64,000 bases of DNA from Nostoc sp. T09 (GTDB lineage: Bacteria > Cyanobacteriota > Cyanobacteriia > Cyanobacteriales > Nostocaceae), in contig NZ_MTAV01000002.1 of the NCBI RefSeq assembly GCF_002154695.1, forward strand, positions 310,001 to 374,000, given 5' to 3'. The notes beneath the pieces were generated by a model. The model had not been told where the DNA came from, ran no database searches, and saw nothing but the letters and a program-made list of their open reading frames with translations. How positions within the stretch are numbered: position 1 is the stretch's first letter; each line of letters begins with the position of its first letter. The position numbers and the translations under genes are program-made. This document shows positions 8,256-16,368 of this stretch, piece after piece.

Positions 8256-9132
8256 ACAAAAAATTTGAAATTCACCTATTCGCTTTCAGATTTACTCTCG
8301 TCGAGAGAGTCTTGATTCTATTTTAACTATTTTTTAGATGTAACTTGTGGATACAGTCGGAATATTATCCAGTTTTACAAGTGTCATAATATTTCTTTGC
8401 TACAAAAGACTTTTGATACAAAGTTTCACACCAACATTTTTGTCTTTCATCTGGTGACTAATATTAAATTTCACTTGTTCTCCAGTATCATTTTTGAATT
8501 CCTCAGATTTAGATTAAAGCAATATAAATTACATTTCTTGCACTTGGTTGTAGATGCAATTCTCAAATTCTTTTGGGCTTCACTGCATTAGTATAACATC
8601 TGAAAATGCTTTGTCTAAGGTACTTTTAATGATATTTAGTTAATTTGTGTTACCTAAAATTTATCCCAAAAACACACTGATTATCCATTACGGTTACTGA
8701 TACTTCAACAGTAGTTATACTTAAATAGCTTCACCTTTTCGCATTAACGAATAGTGTTGATTTTTTTAACCATGAATTCAGACCGAATAAATACAGACAT
8801 ATTTACCTGGCTTGGCAGTATTAATTCAGTGCCTATGCTAGAAATATTGCCAAGCTTAGATTACCTAGCATTAGTAATATTTCCTATTTTGTCAATCTAT
8901 AAATAGGTATATTTTTAGAAATGTAGAATACTATATCTCTACAGATATTTCTCAAATATTGTAGCAACGATATCTAGCGTTAATGTCAGAGTTTGATCAA
9001 CAATTTTATAATAAATTTCTCAATGATAAAACCGCCGCTAAACTAGGGCGGTCTGGTTAAGAAATCGGATGTTAGTTATAGCTGAATCTGCTAAGAATGC
9101 AAGTTGTTGTAACCAAGTTCGCAATTGTTCAA
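8256..9132. other. Long AT-rich intergenic region
   Basis: 877 bases with no supported gene. A 64-codon frame at 8397-8591 on the plus strand has no ribosome site and a phenylalanine/histidine-rich composition, so it is rejected. Imperfect inverted arms CTTGGCAGTATT (8811-8822) and AATATTGCCAAG (8843-8854) are visible, and a terminator-like hairpin lies at 9031-9052. Otherwise nothing is recognised. An unannotated small RNA is possible but not supported. Confidence 0.5.
9021..9052 (-). terminator. Candidate intrinsic terminator after the DUF362 gene
   Basis: On the minus strand ACCGCC and GGCGGT form a 6-bp GC stem with a 10-base loop, followed directly by TTTATCATT, about 80 bases past the stop codon at 9133. 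Confidence 0.5.
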
Positions 9133-10104
9133 CTAACGTCTACCATAAGCAATCATCGGTTCTTTAATAAATCGAATGTAAAGGTGTTTAAACGTGGATT
9201 TAATCACACGCGGCATAGCAAAATCGATGGGAATTAACTTGTCTGGTAACCGCCAATCTTCTAATTTTAGTAAGTCAGGTTCTAACTGAGGAAAATCAAT
9301 ATCAGCCAATTCTGGACATACACCTAATCTTTGGGAAGCTGCGACGGTGGGCACTTGCTGGGGTGGGACGTTGAGAATTTCCACCATTGCCCGATCTAGG
9401 GCAAATACATTTGATGCTGCTGCTAAAATACCCAAGGCACGAGGTTCTCCATTACTAGGGCCATTGCCATCATGACCGATGATGCCATCTAAAATGGTTA
9501 AGTTGGGGTTAATAGCCTTGGCAGTTTCTACTAACATTTCGCCAAATCGGTTAGCGTCTTTGCCCGCTTCCATATGCCACCAAGCTTTCATCTTGCCGGG
9601 GACACAACCAAAAAGATTTTTAACGCCTAAAGTTAAAGTCAGTTGGGCATGGGATTTGACTTTGGGTAGGTTAATTACCACATCCGCTGCCATTGCTTCT
9701 TTAGATAACAACAGGTGGTTAAAATTTTCGCTGACTGTTTGGTAACGCTGCCCGTGAAAATCTACTATTGGCAGTTTAAGTTCTTCTAAAATCGATGCAT
9801 AGCCATTTGCTATAGCTACTCCCTTCGCACTACCAAACGCTGGGCTATCCCCTAAAAATGGCTTACCGCCAGCTTCAATTACCATCTGGGCAACTTCGTA
9901 AACCAGTTCGGGGCGAGTGGTACACTCTTTACCAGGACGCGCCCCTGTGAGGAGATTAGGCTTGAGTAAGACGCGATCGCCTTTATTAACAAAAGCTGCC
10001 ATTCCCCCGAAAGGTTCCAGCAGCGTTAGTAAAGACTCCCGTAAAGTCTCTCGTTCGTAAGAAGTAGCACGGATTAAACTGACCGATGGTTTTTGGGTCT
10101 GCAT
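9133..10104 (-). CDS. DUF362 family protein
   Basis: 323-residue protein of the DUF362 family, whose biochemical role is not established. Recognisable family segments: GDRVLLKPNLL (about 42-52), the TTRPELVYEVAQ helix, GDSPAFGS (94-101), DVVINLPKVKSHAQLTLTLGVKN split over the central strand and helix, and FALDRAMVEIL. There is no ferredoxin-type cysteine cluster, unlike some family members fused to 4Fe-4S domains. No signal peptide is seen. It lies downstream of aspartase on the same strand with a 72-base gap holding a small hairpin, so the two may share a transcript. Confidence 0.85.
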   Translation of the reverse strand: MQTQKPSVSLIRATSYERETLRESLLTLLEPFGGMAAFVNKGDRVLLKPNLLTGARPGKECTTRPELVYEVAQMVIEAGGKPFLGDSPAFGSAKGVAIANGYASILEELKLPIVDFHGQRYQTVSENFNHLLLSKEAMAADVVINLPKVKSHAQLTLTLGVKNLFGCVPGKMKAWWHMEAGKDANRFGEMLVETAKAINPNLTILDGIIGHDGNGPSNGEPRALGILAAASNVFALDRAMVEILNVPPQQVPTVAASQRLGVCPELADIDFPQLEPDLLKLEDWRLPDKLIPIDFAMPRVIKSTFKHLYIRFIKEPMIAYGRR

Positions 10105-10133
10105 GGATAATAATGAAAATTAGTAAAGATAAC

Positions 10134-10156
10134 AGAAAGAAGAACTTCTTCTTTCT
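10134..10156 (-). terminator. Hairpin between aspartase and DUF362 genes
   Basis: Arms AGAAAGAAG and CTTCTTTCT (9 bp, 5-base loop) lie in the 72-base gap. On the minus strand no clear T-run follows, so it may be only a weak terminator or a processing site. Confidence 0.35.
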
Positions 10157-10176
10157 TATATCTTCCTACTATCTTT

Positions 10177-11613
10177 CTAATCCACTTTGTCTGATTCTGT
10201 AGTGAGGGGTAAGATACCACTCATTTGTTCTAGATTTAATACTGTGGCTAATTCTGCCTCACTCATCAGCCCTCTTTCCAAAACAATCTGCCTTAAGGAT
10301 TTGCCCGTTTCCAATGATTCCTTAGCTACAGCCGCAGCATTGAGATAACCGATGTGAGGATTGAGGGCTGTAACTAAAGCTAAACTACCTTCAGCGTATG
10401 CCAAACACCGTTCTTGGTTGGCGGTAATGCCTTTGATGCAGCGTTCTGTGAGGGCGGCGATAGTATTACCCAAAATTTCGATGCTGTGAATCAAGTCATA
10501 GGCAATTAGCGGCATCATCACATTTAATTCCAATTGTCCGGCTTGCGCTGCCAGTGCGATCGCATTGTCGTAACCTATAACTTGAAAGCACACCATCGAT
10601 GTCATCTCTGCCATCACCGGATTATACTTTCCTGGCATAATCGAGGAACCGGGTTGCACTGGCGGTAGTTGAATTTCTTTGAATCCAGTTTTTGGCCCAG
10701 AATCCATCAGCCGCAAGTCGTGGGAGATTTTCACTAAATCCTGAGCTAAATTGCGTACCGCCCCGGAAACATTTACAAATGGTGCCATACTCTGCATTGC
10801 CGCCATCAGGTGAGGTGCAGGTTCCAAAGGTGAGTTGAGTAATTGGGAGAGAACTTCCACCACCCGCGCCCGATACAGGGGATGAGTATTCATACCCGTA
10901 CCAGCTGCACTTCCACCCAAACCCAGCACCATCAAATCTCCTGAGGCGGTGTAAATGCGGTTTTGATGTTCTGCAAGAATGTGTGCCCAAGCCCGGAAAT
11001 TCTCACCCAAACGCACAGGTACAGCATCTTGCAAATGTGTTCTACCAGACTTGACGATATCTTGAAATTCTGTAGCTTTAGCTTCTAAGGCTGCGATCGC
11101 ATGATCTAACGCTGGGTGTAATGTATGCGAAAGTGCCAATAAACCACCAATGCGAATTGCTGTGGGAATTACATCATTGGTAGACTGCCCATAATTAACA
11201 TGGTCATTAGGACTCACACGTTTGTAGTTGCCTTTTTCATCACCCAGAATTTCTAGAGCACGATTTGCCAAAACTTCGTTGACATTCATATGGTGCGAAG
11301 TACCTGCACCAGCTTGATAAACATCGACAACAAATTGATCGCGGAACTTTCCTGCAAGTATCTCTTCGGATGCTTGCACAACTGCCCGACTTATATCTTG
11401 GGAAATACAACCTAGTTCGCCGTTAACAATTGCTGTAGCTTTTTTGATTAATAAACAGGCATCTACGTAAGTAGATAAAGGCTTAAGTCCGCTGATTGGG
11501 AAATTTTCTATCGCCCGCAACGTTTGAATACCGTAATAAGCGCTACTAGAGATTTGGCGATCGCCCATTGAATCGCGTTCGATGCGAAATTGGGAGTCTG
11601 TTTGTTGAGTCAT
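10177..11613 (-). CDS. aspA: Aspartate ammonia-lyase (aspartase)
   Basis: Fumarase/aspartase superfamily enzyme interconverting L-aspartate with fumarate and ammonia. It is 478 residues from ATG 11613; the frame continues upstream to 11652, but the family start fits MTQQTDSQFRIERDSMG. Signature GSSIMPGKYNP sits at about 322-332; the usual Val after Lys is Tyr here. SGRTHLQDA, AGTGMNTHP and AAQAGQLELNVMMP are visible. The opening AYYGIQTLRAIENFPI and the AGQLELN segment are aspartase-like, where fumarase has WGAQTQRS and GNFELN. Its proximity to panD, which also uses aspartate, may be chance. Confidence 0.88.
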   Translation of the reverse strand: MTQQTDSQFRIERDSMGDRQISSSAYYGIQTLRAIENFPISGLKPLSTYVDACLLIKKATAIVNGELGCISQDISRAVVQASEEILAGKFRDQFVVDVYQAGAGTSHHMNVNEVLANRALEILGDEKGNYKRVSPNDHVNYGQSTNDVIPTAIRIGGLLALSHTLHPALDHAIAALEAKATEFQDIVKSGRTHLQDAVPVRLGENFRAWAHILAEHQNRIYTASGDLMVLGLGGSAAGTGMNTHPLYRARVVEVLSQLLNSPLEPAPHLMAAMQSMAPFVNVSGAVRNLAQDLVKISHDLRLMDSGPKTGFKEIQLPPVQPGSSIMPGKYNPVMAEMTSMVCFQVIGYDNAIALAAQAGQLELNVMMPLIAYDLIHSIEILGNTIAALTERCIKGITANQERCLAYAEGSLALVTALNPHIGYLNAAAVAKESLETGKSLRQIVLERGLMSEAELATVLNLEQMSGILPLTTESDKVD

Positions 11614-11827
11614 AGTTTGGATAATTTCAGAGAATCTCAAAACACAGATCATCCCACGCCTAGGCAGAGATGTGGAGATCTAAAATCTGTAAGCTAAATC
11701 ATTTTTTACGTAATAATTTAGGTATTTATAGCAAAGTTTGGATCTTTACTCTCTGTATTATTTTGGTGGGGTCTTGCTTTGAGGTTATCAGAGTTGAACA
11801 ATTTAGGATTAAATTTTTGAGCTGGCA

Positions 11828-12583
11828 TTGATTTCTCAAGCTTTCATTCAAGAACAGGGTAATGGAAAACTCCGATATGAGGAGCAACTTGTTACCGAAG
11901 AACTTAGGCAACAAGGTATACCAATCACTTTTTATACTCAAAAGCGAATTCAGAGGCGACAACTTTTACTTGATGAACAGTCTTTAGTAGTTGGCGATAT
12001 GCCATGTGTTTTGGGCGCATTAAAACAGCTTGGTATCCCAGAACCTTTACCGAATGATTATCCCAACTCTATGAGCAACTTCATGCATCGCCGGATATGG
12101 ACATCTACGCTTTTAGAGTTGGAACAAGGGCTTCGGAACGGCAAATATCCTCCAACATTTGCTAAACCTGCTGTACGCCGCAAACGCTTTACAGGTTGTG
12201 TCTTTGAATCAGAATATGATTTATACCGAGTTTATGGAGTGTCGCGTCAGGAAAAGTTGCTGTGTTCAGAAGTAGTGTCTTGGCTGAGTGAGTATCGCGT
12301 CTATGTTGTGCACTCAGAAATTAGAAGTATCGATCATTATGATGGGAATGCCAATATTCTGCTAGATCTCGAAAAAATTCGGTGCGCTATTAAAACTCTG
12401 GATAATGCGGGACAATCCTATGCAGGGTATGCAATTGATTTTGGAGTTTTAGATTCTGGAGAAACTGCTCTTGTAGAGATGAACGATGGTTTTGCTCTAG
12501 GAGCATACAAAATTAATCGCAAAGACTACACAGACATGATTTTAGCAAGATGGGAGGAGCTTTTATCTCAGCGTGTGGCATAA
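11828..12583 (+). CDS. ATP-grasp domain protein, R2K clade (DUF4343-like)
   Basis: 251-residue soluble protein resembling R2K-clade ATP-grasp ligases. Visible features are a Lys in FAKPA (K113) at the position of the ATP-binding lysine, the strand SEYRVYVVHSEIRSIDHYDG (154-173), and a C-terminal YAIDFGVL (201-208) and ALVEMNDGFALGAY (214-227), whose Asp, Glu and Asn are the expected Mg-ATP ligands. Family members are predicted amide-bond-forming enzymes, often in phage or conflict-related contexts; the substrate is unknown. The start is TTG 11828 with no clear ribosome site, so the N-terminus is uncertain. pgsA follows after 38 bases. Confidence 0.7.
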   Translation: MISQAFIQEQGNGKLRYEEQLVTEELRQQGIPITFYTQKRIQRRQLLLDEQSLVVGDMPCVLGALKQLGIPEPLPNDYPNSMSNFMHRRIWTSTLLELEQGLRNGKYPPTFAKPAVRRKRFTGCVFESEYDLYRVYGVSRQEKLLCSEVVSWLSEYRVYVVHSEIRSIDHYDGNANILLDLEKIRCAIKTLDNAGQSYAGYAIDFGVLDSGETALVEMNDGFALGAYKINRKDYTDMILARWEELLSQRVA

Positions 12584-12621
12584 CAGGCGGACAGATTGTA
12601 TTTTTAAATTTAGAATTGCTT

Positions 12622-13128
12622 ATGACCCTACCCAACTGGATTACTTTTTCGCGTTTATTAGGGATACCATTTCTACTTTATGGTTTATACAATCCCACAA
12701 ATCAAGCTAAGTGGATATGTTTAGCAATTTTTTTAGTGGCGGCATTAACTGATTGGTTAGACGGCTACTTAGCCCGGAAACTCAACCAAATTAGCGATTT
12801 AGGAAAGTTTCTTGACCCTTTAGTAGATAAATTTTTAGTGCTTGCGCCGTTGATGGTGTTGATTGAATTAGGCAAAGTTCCAGCTTGGGGAGTGTTTCTG
12901 ATCTTAGCGCGGGAATTAGCGATCGCTGGTTGGCGGGTGAATCAAACTCAAATTACTGGGGCGAATATTTGGGGTAAACTCAAAACCGTGAGTCAAATAC
13001 TAGCGATCGCACTTCTGATTGCACCCCTCTCACAAGAGTGGCAAATCCCAGCCTTGATTGCTTTTTGGGTTTCTGTCATCCTGACATTAATCTCTGGGGG
13101 AATTTATCTTTTACCATCATCTGAATGA
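12622..13128 (+). CDS. pgsA: CDP-diacylglycerol--glycerol-3-phosphate 3-phosphatidyltransferase
   Basis: Membrane enzyme that makes phosphatidylglycerol phosphate, precursor of the essential thylakoid lipid phosphatidylglycerol. 168 residues with about four to five membrane spans. The CDP-alcohol phosphotransferase signature D-x2-DG-x2-AR-x8-G-x3-D-x3-D is complete (starting DWLDGYLAR, ending FLDPLVD). ATG 12622 is chosen because the protein then opens MTLPNWITFSR, as in the family; the frame stays open to 12550, inside the preceding gene. Confidence 0.93.
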   Translation: MTLPNWITFSRLLGIPFLLYGLYNPTNQAKWICLAIFLVAALTDWLDGYLARKLNQISDLGKFLDPLVDKFLVLAPLMVLIELGKVPAWGVFLILARELAIAGWRVNQTQITGANIWGKLKTVSQILAIALLIAPLSQEWQIPALIAFWVSVILTLISGGIYLLPSSE

Positions 13129-13162
13129 TGAAATTACCTCTTTGAATTTAGCCAAAGCTTTA

Positions 13163-14239
13163 TTAAGGTAGTTTATAGGCAATTTCCGTTATTTTAGATC
13201 TGACAGATCTTTCCTGATTGATTGACACTAGTTTTTGTCTAGCTGCTCTTTTAGTCCGTAGTTTTTCCTGATGCAATTCCCAAGCTAGGGTCGTGTAAAC
13301 GATCGCATCCAAATCGTTATATTTAGGTTGCCAGCCTAATACCTTGCAGATTTTATCTGCACAAGCCGTGACACAAGCTGGGTCACCAGGACGACGGTCG
13401 GCTTCAATCACAGGGAAATCTACCCCAGATATTGCTTTAACCCGTTCAATCACTTGTCGGACGCTATAACCTTGCCCATAACCGCAATTGAGCGTTTGGC
13501 TTTCTCCACCCTGTTCTAAGTAGCGTAAAGCATCGACATGGGCAGCAGCCAAATCTTCAACATGAATATAGTCCCGAATTCCAGTACCATCTGGAGTAGG
13601 AAAATCTGTGCCAAAAATTCGCAATTCTGAATGGCGCTGCAATGCAGTATTACAAGCAGCTGCAATTAAGTGTGTTACATTACGCAAACTTTGCCCCAAT
13701 CGTCTACAAGGGTCAGCTCCCCCAACATTGAAGTAGCGCAGAGTTACATACCTGAGACGAGACGCGAAACTGTAGTCTTGAATCAGCCATTCACTCATCA
13801 GCTTTGAGCGTCCATAGGGGTTAATAGGTAAAGTAGGGGTAGACTCCGTAACCGGATTTTCTTCAGGTTCGCCATAAACTGCCGCGGTGCTAGAAAAAAT
13901 GAATTGGTTAACATCCAGCACATTACAGCATCGGAGCAAATTCAAGGTATTGCGCGTGTTGTTGGCGTAGTAGTCAAGGGGATTGGCAACTGATTCCGGT
14001 ACAACTAAACTAGCGGCAAAGTGTAGCACCGCACTAAATCGATGTTTGGCAAAGACTTGGTAAAGACGGTCTGTATCTGCTAAATCACCAATAATTAACT
14101 CACCGTACAGTACAGCTTGAGGGCAACCTGTAGAGCAATTGTCGTAAACCACCACATCATAACCAGCTTCACCTAATTGGCGCACCACATGGGAACCAAT
14201 GTAACCTGCGCCGCCTGTTACCAATACTTTTGTTTTCAT
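13163..14239 (-). CDS. galE: UDP-glucose 4-epimerase
   Basis: Extended short-chain dehydrogenase interconverting UDP-glucose and UDP-galactose. 358 residues; the NAD-binding GGAGYIGSH is at 9-17, the catalytic segment SSTAAVYG at about 116-123, and Tyr142-x3-Lys146 in PYGRSK. The C-terminal half holds the sugar-binding RYFNVGGADP and RDYIHVEDLA segments. Its start overlaps the stop of the upstream phosphoglycosyltransferase by four bases, so it is translationally coupled to it. It probably supplies UDP-galactose for the surface polysaccharide. Confidence 0.95.
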   Translation of the reverse strand: MKTKVLVTGGAGYIGSHVVRQLGEAGYDVVVYDNCSTGCPQAVLYGELIIGDLADTDRLYQVFAKHRFSAVLHFAASLVVPESVANPLDYYANNTRNTLNLLRCCNVLDVNQFIFSSTAAVYGEPEENPVTESTPTLPINPYGRSKLMSEWLIQDYSFASRLRYVTLRYFNVGGADPCRRLGQSLRNVTHLIAAACNTALQRHSELRIFGTDFPTPDGTGIRDYIHVEDLAAAHVDALRYLEQGGESQTLNCGYGQGYSVRQVIERVKAISGVDFPVIEADRRPGDPACVTACADKICKVLGWQPKYNDLDAIVYTTLAWELHQEKLRTKRAARQKLVSINQERSVRSKITEIAYKLP

Positions 14240-15654
14240 CTACCTTTTCCTAACAAAACAACCCTGACAGTTTTAAAGGCGATCGCTATATCCAACCATA
14301 AGGAATAATTTTTGATGTAGTAGAGGTCATAAGCTAGCTTTTCGTAAGCATCCTCAACTGAAGCACCGTAGGGATAAAGTACTTGTGCCCAGCCAGTGAT
14401 TCCCGGTTTGACTAAATAACGCAGCTCGTAGTACGGAATTGTTTCTTTGAGCTTGACATCAAACTCCGGTCGCTCCGGCCGGGGGCCAATCAGACTCATA
14501 TCTCCCCGCAATACATTTAAAATCTGCGGTAGTTCATCAATTCGCAACACTCGTAGCCAGTATCCCACTCTAGTGATTCGCGGATCGCGTTGACTTGCCC
14601 ATTGTGCCCCCCGTTTCTCTGCATCCTGATACATGGACCGAAATTTGTAAACCCTAAATGGCTTACCATACAACCCTGTGCGTACTTGACTATAGAATAC
14701 GGAACCTCGACTGTCCAACTTAATTGCCACCATTGCTAATAGCATCAGTGGAAATAAAAATATTAGTAATAGCCCTGTCAGTATTAGGTCTACCAACCGC
14801 TTCAACTTCAGACTAATACCACCAGGTACTAAGTTAAAACCAGCACTAAAAGCTAACCAGCTATCCTCCAGTAGAGAGGACGGAAGTTTGTACCATAAGG
14901 TTTCGCAAATATCCGGTAGCCTGTAAATTGGGATACCTTGCAACCGTAATTGCATCAACTGCTGCACCTGGATATCAGAAAAATCCTTTGGGCTTGCCAC
15001 TACTACCCCTGACCAAGATTGCTGACTCCAAGCAGACAAGTCGTTTGAGCCAGTTATGTAACTCAGATTAGATGCTGTTTTTGCTAATTCGGTGAGTTCT
15101 GGATCGGCTTCTGCAAGAACTACCAACCGCCCCAATGGGTTCTGTTCGAGGAACATTTGTGCAAATTTTATACCACTTTTGCCAGCACCTAGCATTAACC
15201 AAAGACTTTGCTCGGCGTGCGATCGCAACCACTTGACTGCCAATAACCGTGAGAACACAGCCCAGATTGTAAATATTCCCAGGCTTACTAGCAAAATTCC
15301 TCGCCCCAGAAATGGGTATTGTCCCCAAGTGCCAGATAAGTAAATTAGGGCAGAGGTGATTCCACCAGCTATTAAAGTACTAACTACGATACGAGCCGGA
15401 GCACGCAAACCTGCTATTTGCGTATCTGGATGATAAGTATCTGCCAGATAAAGGCCTGCCAGAACCAGTAGTATAAATCCACAAACAACCGTATCAAAAC
15501 CCTCAAAGATCTGACCTAGGCGTAACCAAAAGGCAACCCCTAAACAGACAAATAAGCCAAAAATATCTCCTACCAAAAGTAATACAGGCATGAAGCGTGG
15601 GATTTTGAGTAACTGAATGCTTCCCCTGTAACCGTGAAATGGTATATTGAACAT
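14236..15654 (-). CDS. Polyprenyl-phosphate sugar-1-phosphate transferase (WbaP/WcaJ type)
   Basis: Initiates polysaccharide repeat units by moving a hexose-1-phosphate from its nucleotide to undecaprenyl phosphate at the inner membrane. 472 residues: about four N-terminal membrane spans (20-135), a degenerate nucleotide-binding central domain (about 145-250), then a reentrant helix and catalytic domain starting KRLVDLI (about 285) with KFRSMY, DELPQILNVLRGDMSLIGPRP and KPGITGWAQV. It is coupled to galE by a 4-base overlap. It is divergent from the Wzc gene across a 714-base region, and one of two such initiators in the locus. Confidence 0.92.
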   Translation of the reverse strand: MFNIPFHGYRGSIQLLKIPRFMPVLLLVGDIFGLFVCLGVAFWLRLGQIFEGFDTVVCGFILLVLAGLYLADTYHPDTQIAGLRAPARIVVSTLIAGGITSALIYLSGTWGQYPFLGRGILLVSLGIFTIWAVFSRLLAVKWLRSHAEQSLWLMLGAGKSGIKFAQMFLEQNPLGRLVVLAEADPELTELAKTASNLSYITGSNDLSAWSQQSWSGVVVASPKDFSDIQVQQLMQLRLQGIPIYRLPDICETLWYKLPSSLLEDSWLAFSAGFNLVPGGISLKLKRLVDLILTGLLLIFLFPLMLLAMVAIKLDSRGSVFYSQVRTGLYGKPFRVYKFRSMYQDAEKRGAQWASQRDPRITRVGYWLRVLRIDELPQILNVLRGDMSLIGPRPERPEFDVKLKETIPYYELRYLVKPGITGWAQVLYPYGASVEDAYEKLAYDLYYIKNYSLWLDIAIAFKTVRVVLLGKGR

Positions 15655-16368
15655 AAGTATTTTATACTACTCTTAAATTCCGAGATAAACGATCTGTAGG
15701 TAGTAGAATTTTTGTGCTTTAAAATGCTTAACTCTAAAGTTTTATTACCTTAAGTATGTATTTCAGTTTGCCAATTTTTGGCTGGAAATGAAGCAAATTT
15801 AATTAGCTCAGTTTCAGTTTAAGAGTATTTTAAGTGTTTCTGCGATAATAATTAGTCCCTTTTATCACAAAAAAATTAACATAGCGACAGTTATTTTCGT
15901 AACAAGTGCTTTACATGACTTGTTATTTCCCAGTAGATGATTTTTGGAGATTTTAATCAAGCGTACATATCTAGAGCTTAGACAGGAATACACTGTTTTA
16001 TTGGTACATTACCACCTCAGTGGGCTGTACACAAACAAAGGGGATTAAACAAGTTACTTAGTATTAGTTTTTCGTGAAGCTTCATAACAAAGCTCAAAAA
16101 GCTATAAAAAATATCTATATTTTTTTAAATTTAGATAAATCACGTTTATAATTACCTTTGACAAAGTCAAAGGTAGTATTTTTGGTGAGCTAAAGAACAA
16201 AAATTAGTATAAAATGGTCGGGACGTTTTGGGATCAAGATATTTTAAGGAAAATTTCTGATAAATAGCAGGACTAGCTATCCCCGGTTAATTTTGTTGGA
16301 GCGATAATTGTGTTTGCATACAAAGCAGCACCATCGCACATTATTTTTGGTTTTTCGGTACATTATTT
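15655..16368. other. Divergent intergenic region upstream of the polysaccharide operon
   Basis: 714 AT-rich bases between two divergent polysaccharide transcription units, so both promoters should lie here. The clearest structure is the perfect palindrome at 16153-16175. A small GAAGCTTC palindrome lies near 16076. No coding frame or HIP1 octamer was seen. Confidence 0.6.
16153..16182 (+). promoter_or_regulatory. Terminator-like palindrome in wzc leader (attenuator or operator)
   Basis: Perfect arms TACCTTTGAC and GTCAAAGGTA separated by AAA, followed directly by GTATTTTTGG. On the plus strand this has the form of an intrinsic terminator about 187 bases before the Wzc start, which would act as an attenuator if transcription starts upstream of it. 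It could instead be a dimeric regulator's operator. Confidence 0.55.

Noticed and set aside
8397-8591. 64-codon plus-strand frame in the long AT-rich gap
   Set aside because: No ribosome site, Phe/His-rich composition typical of AT-rich non-coding DNA, no recognisable pattern.
10177-11613. Fumarase instead of aspartase
   Set aside because: AYYGIQTLRAIENFPI and AAQAGQLELNV are aspartase-type; fumarase has WGAQTQRS and GNFELN at these places. Kept as a lower-probability alternative.
16158-16182. TTGACA ... TATTTT as a sigma-70 promoter within the palindrome
   Set aside because: Spacing is only about 13 bases, too short; the perfect symmetry fits a hairpin or operator better.
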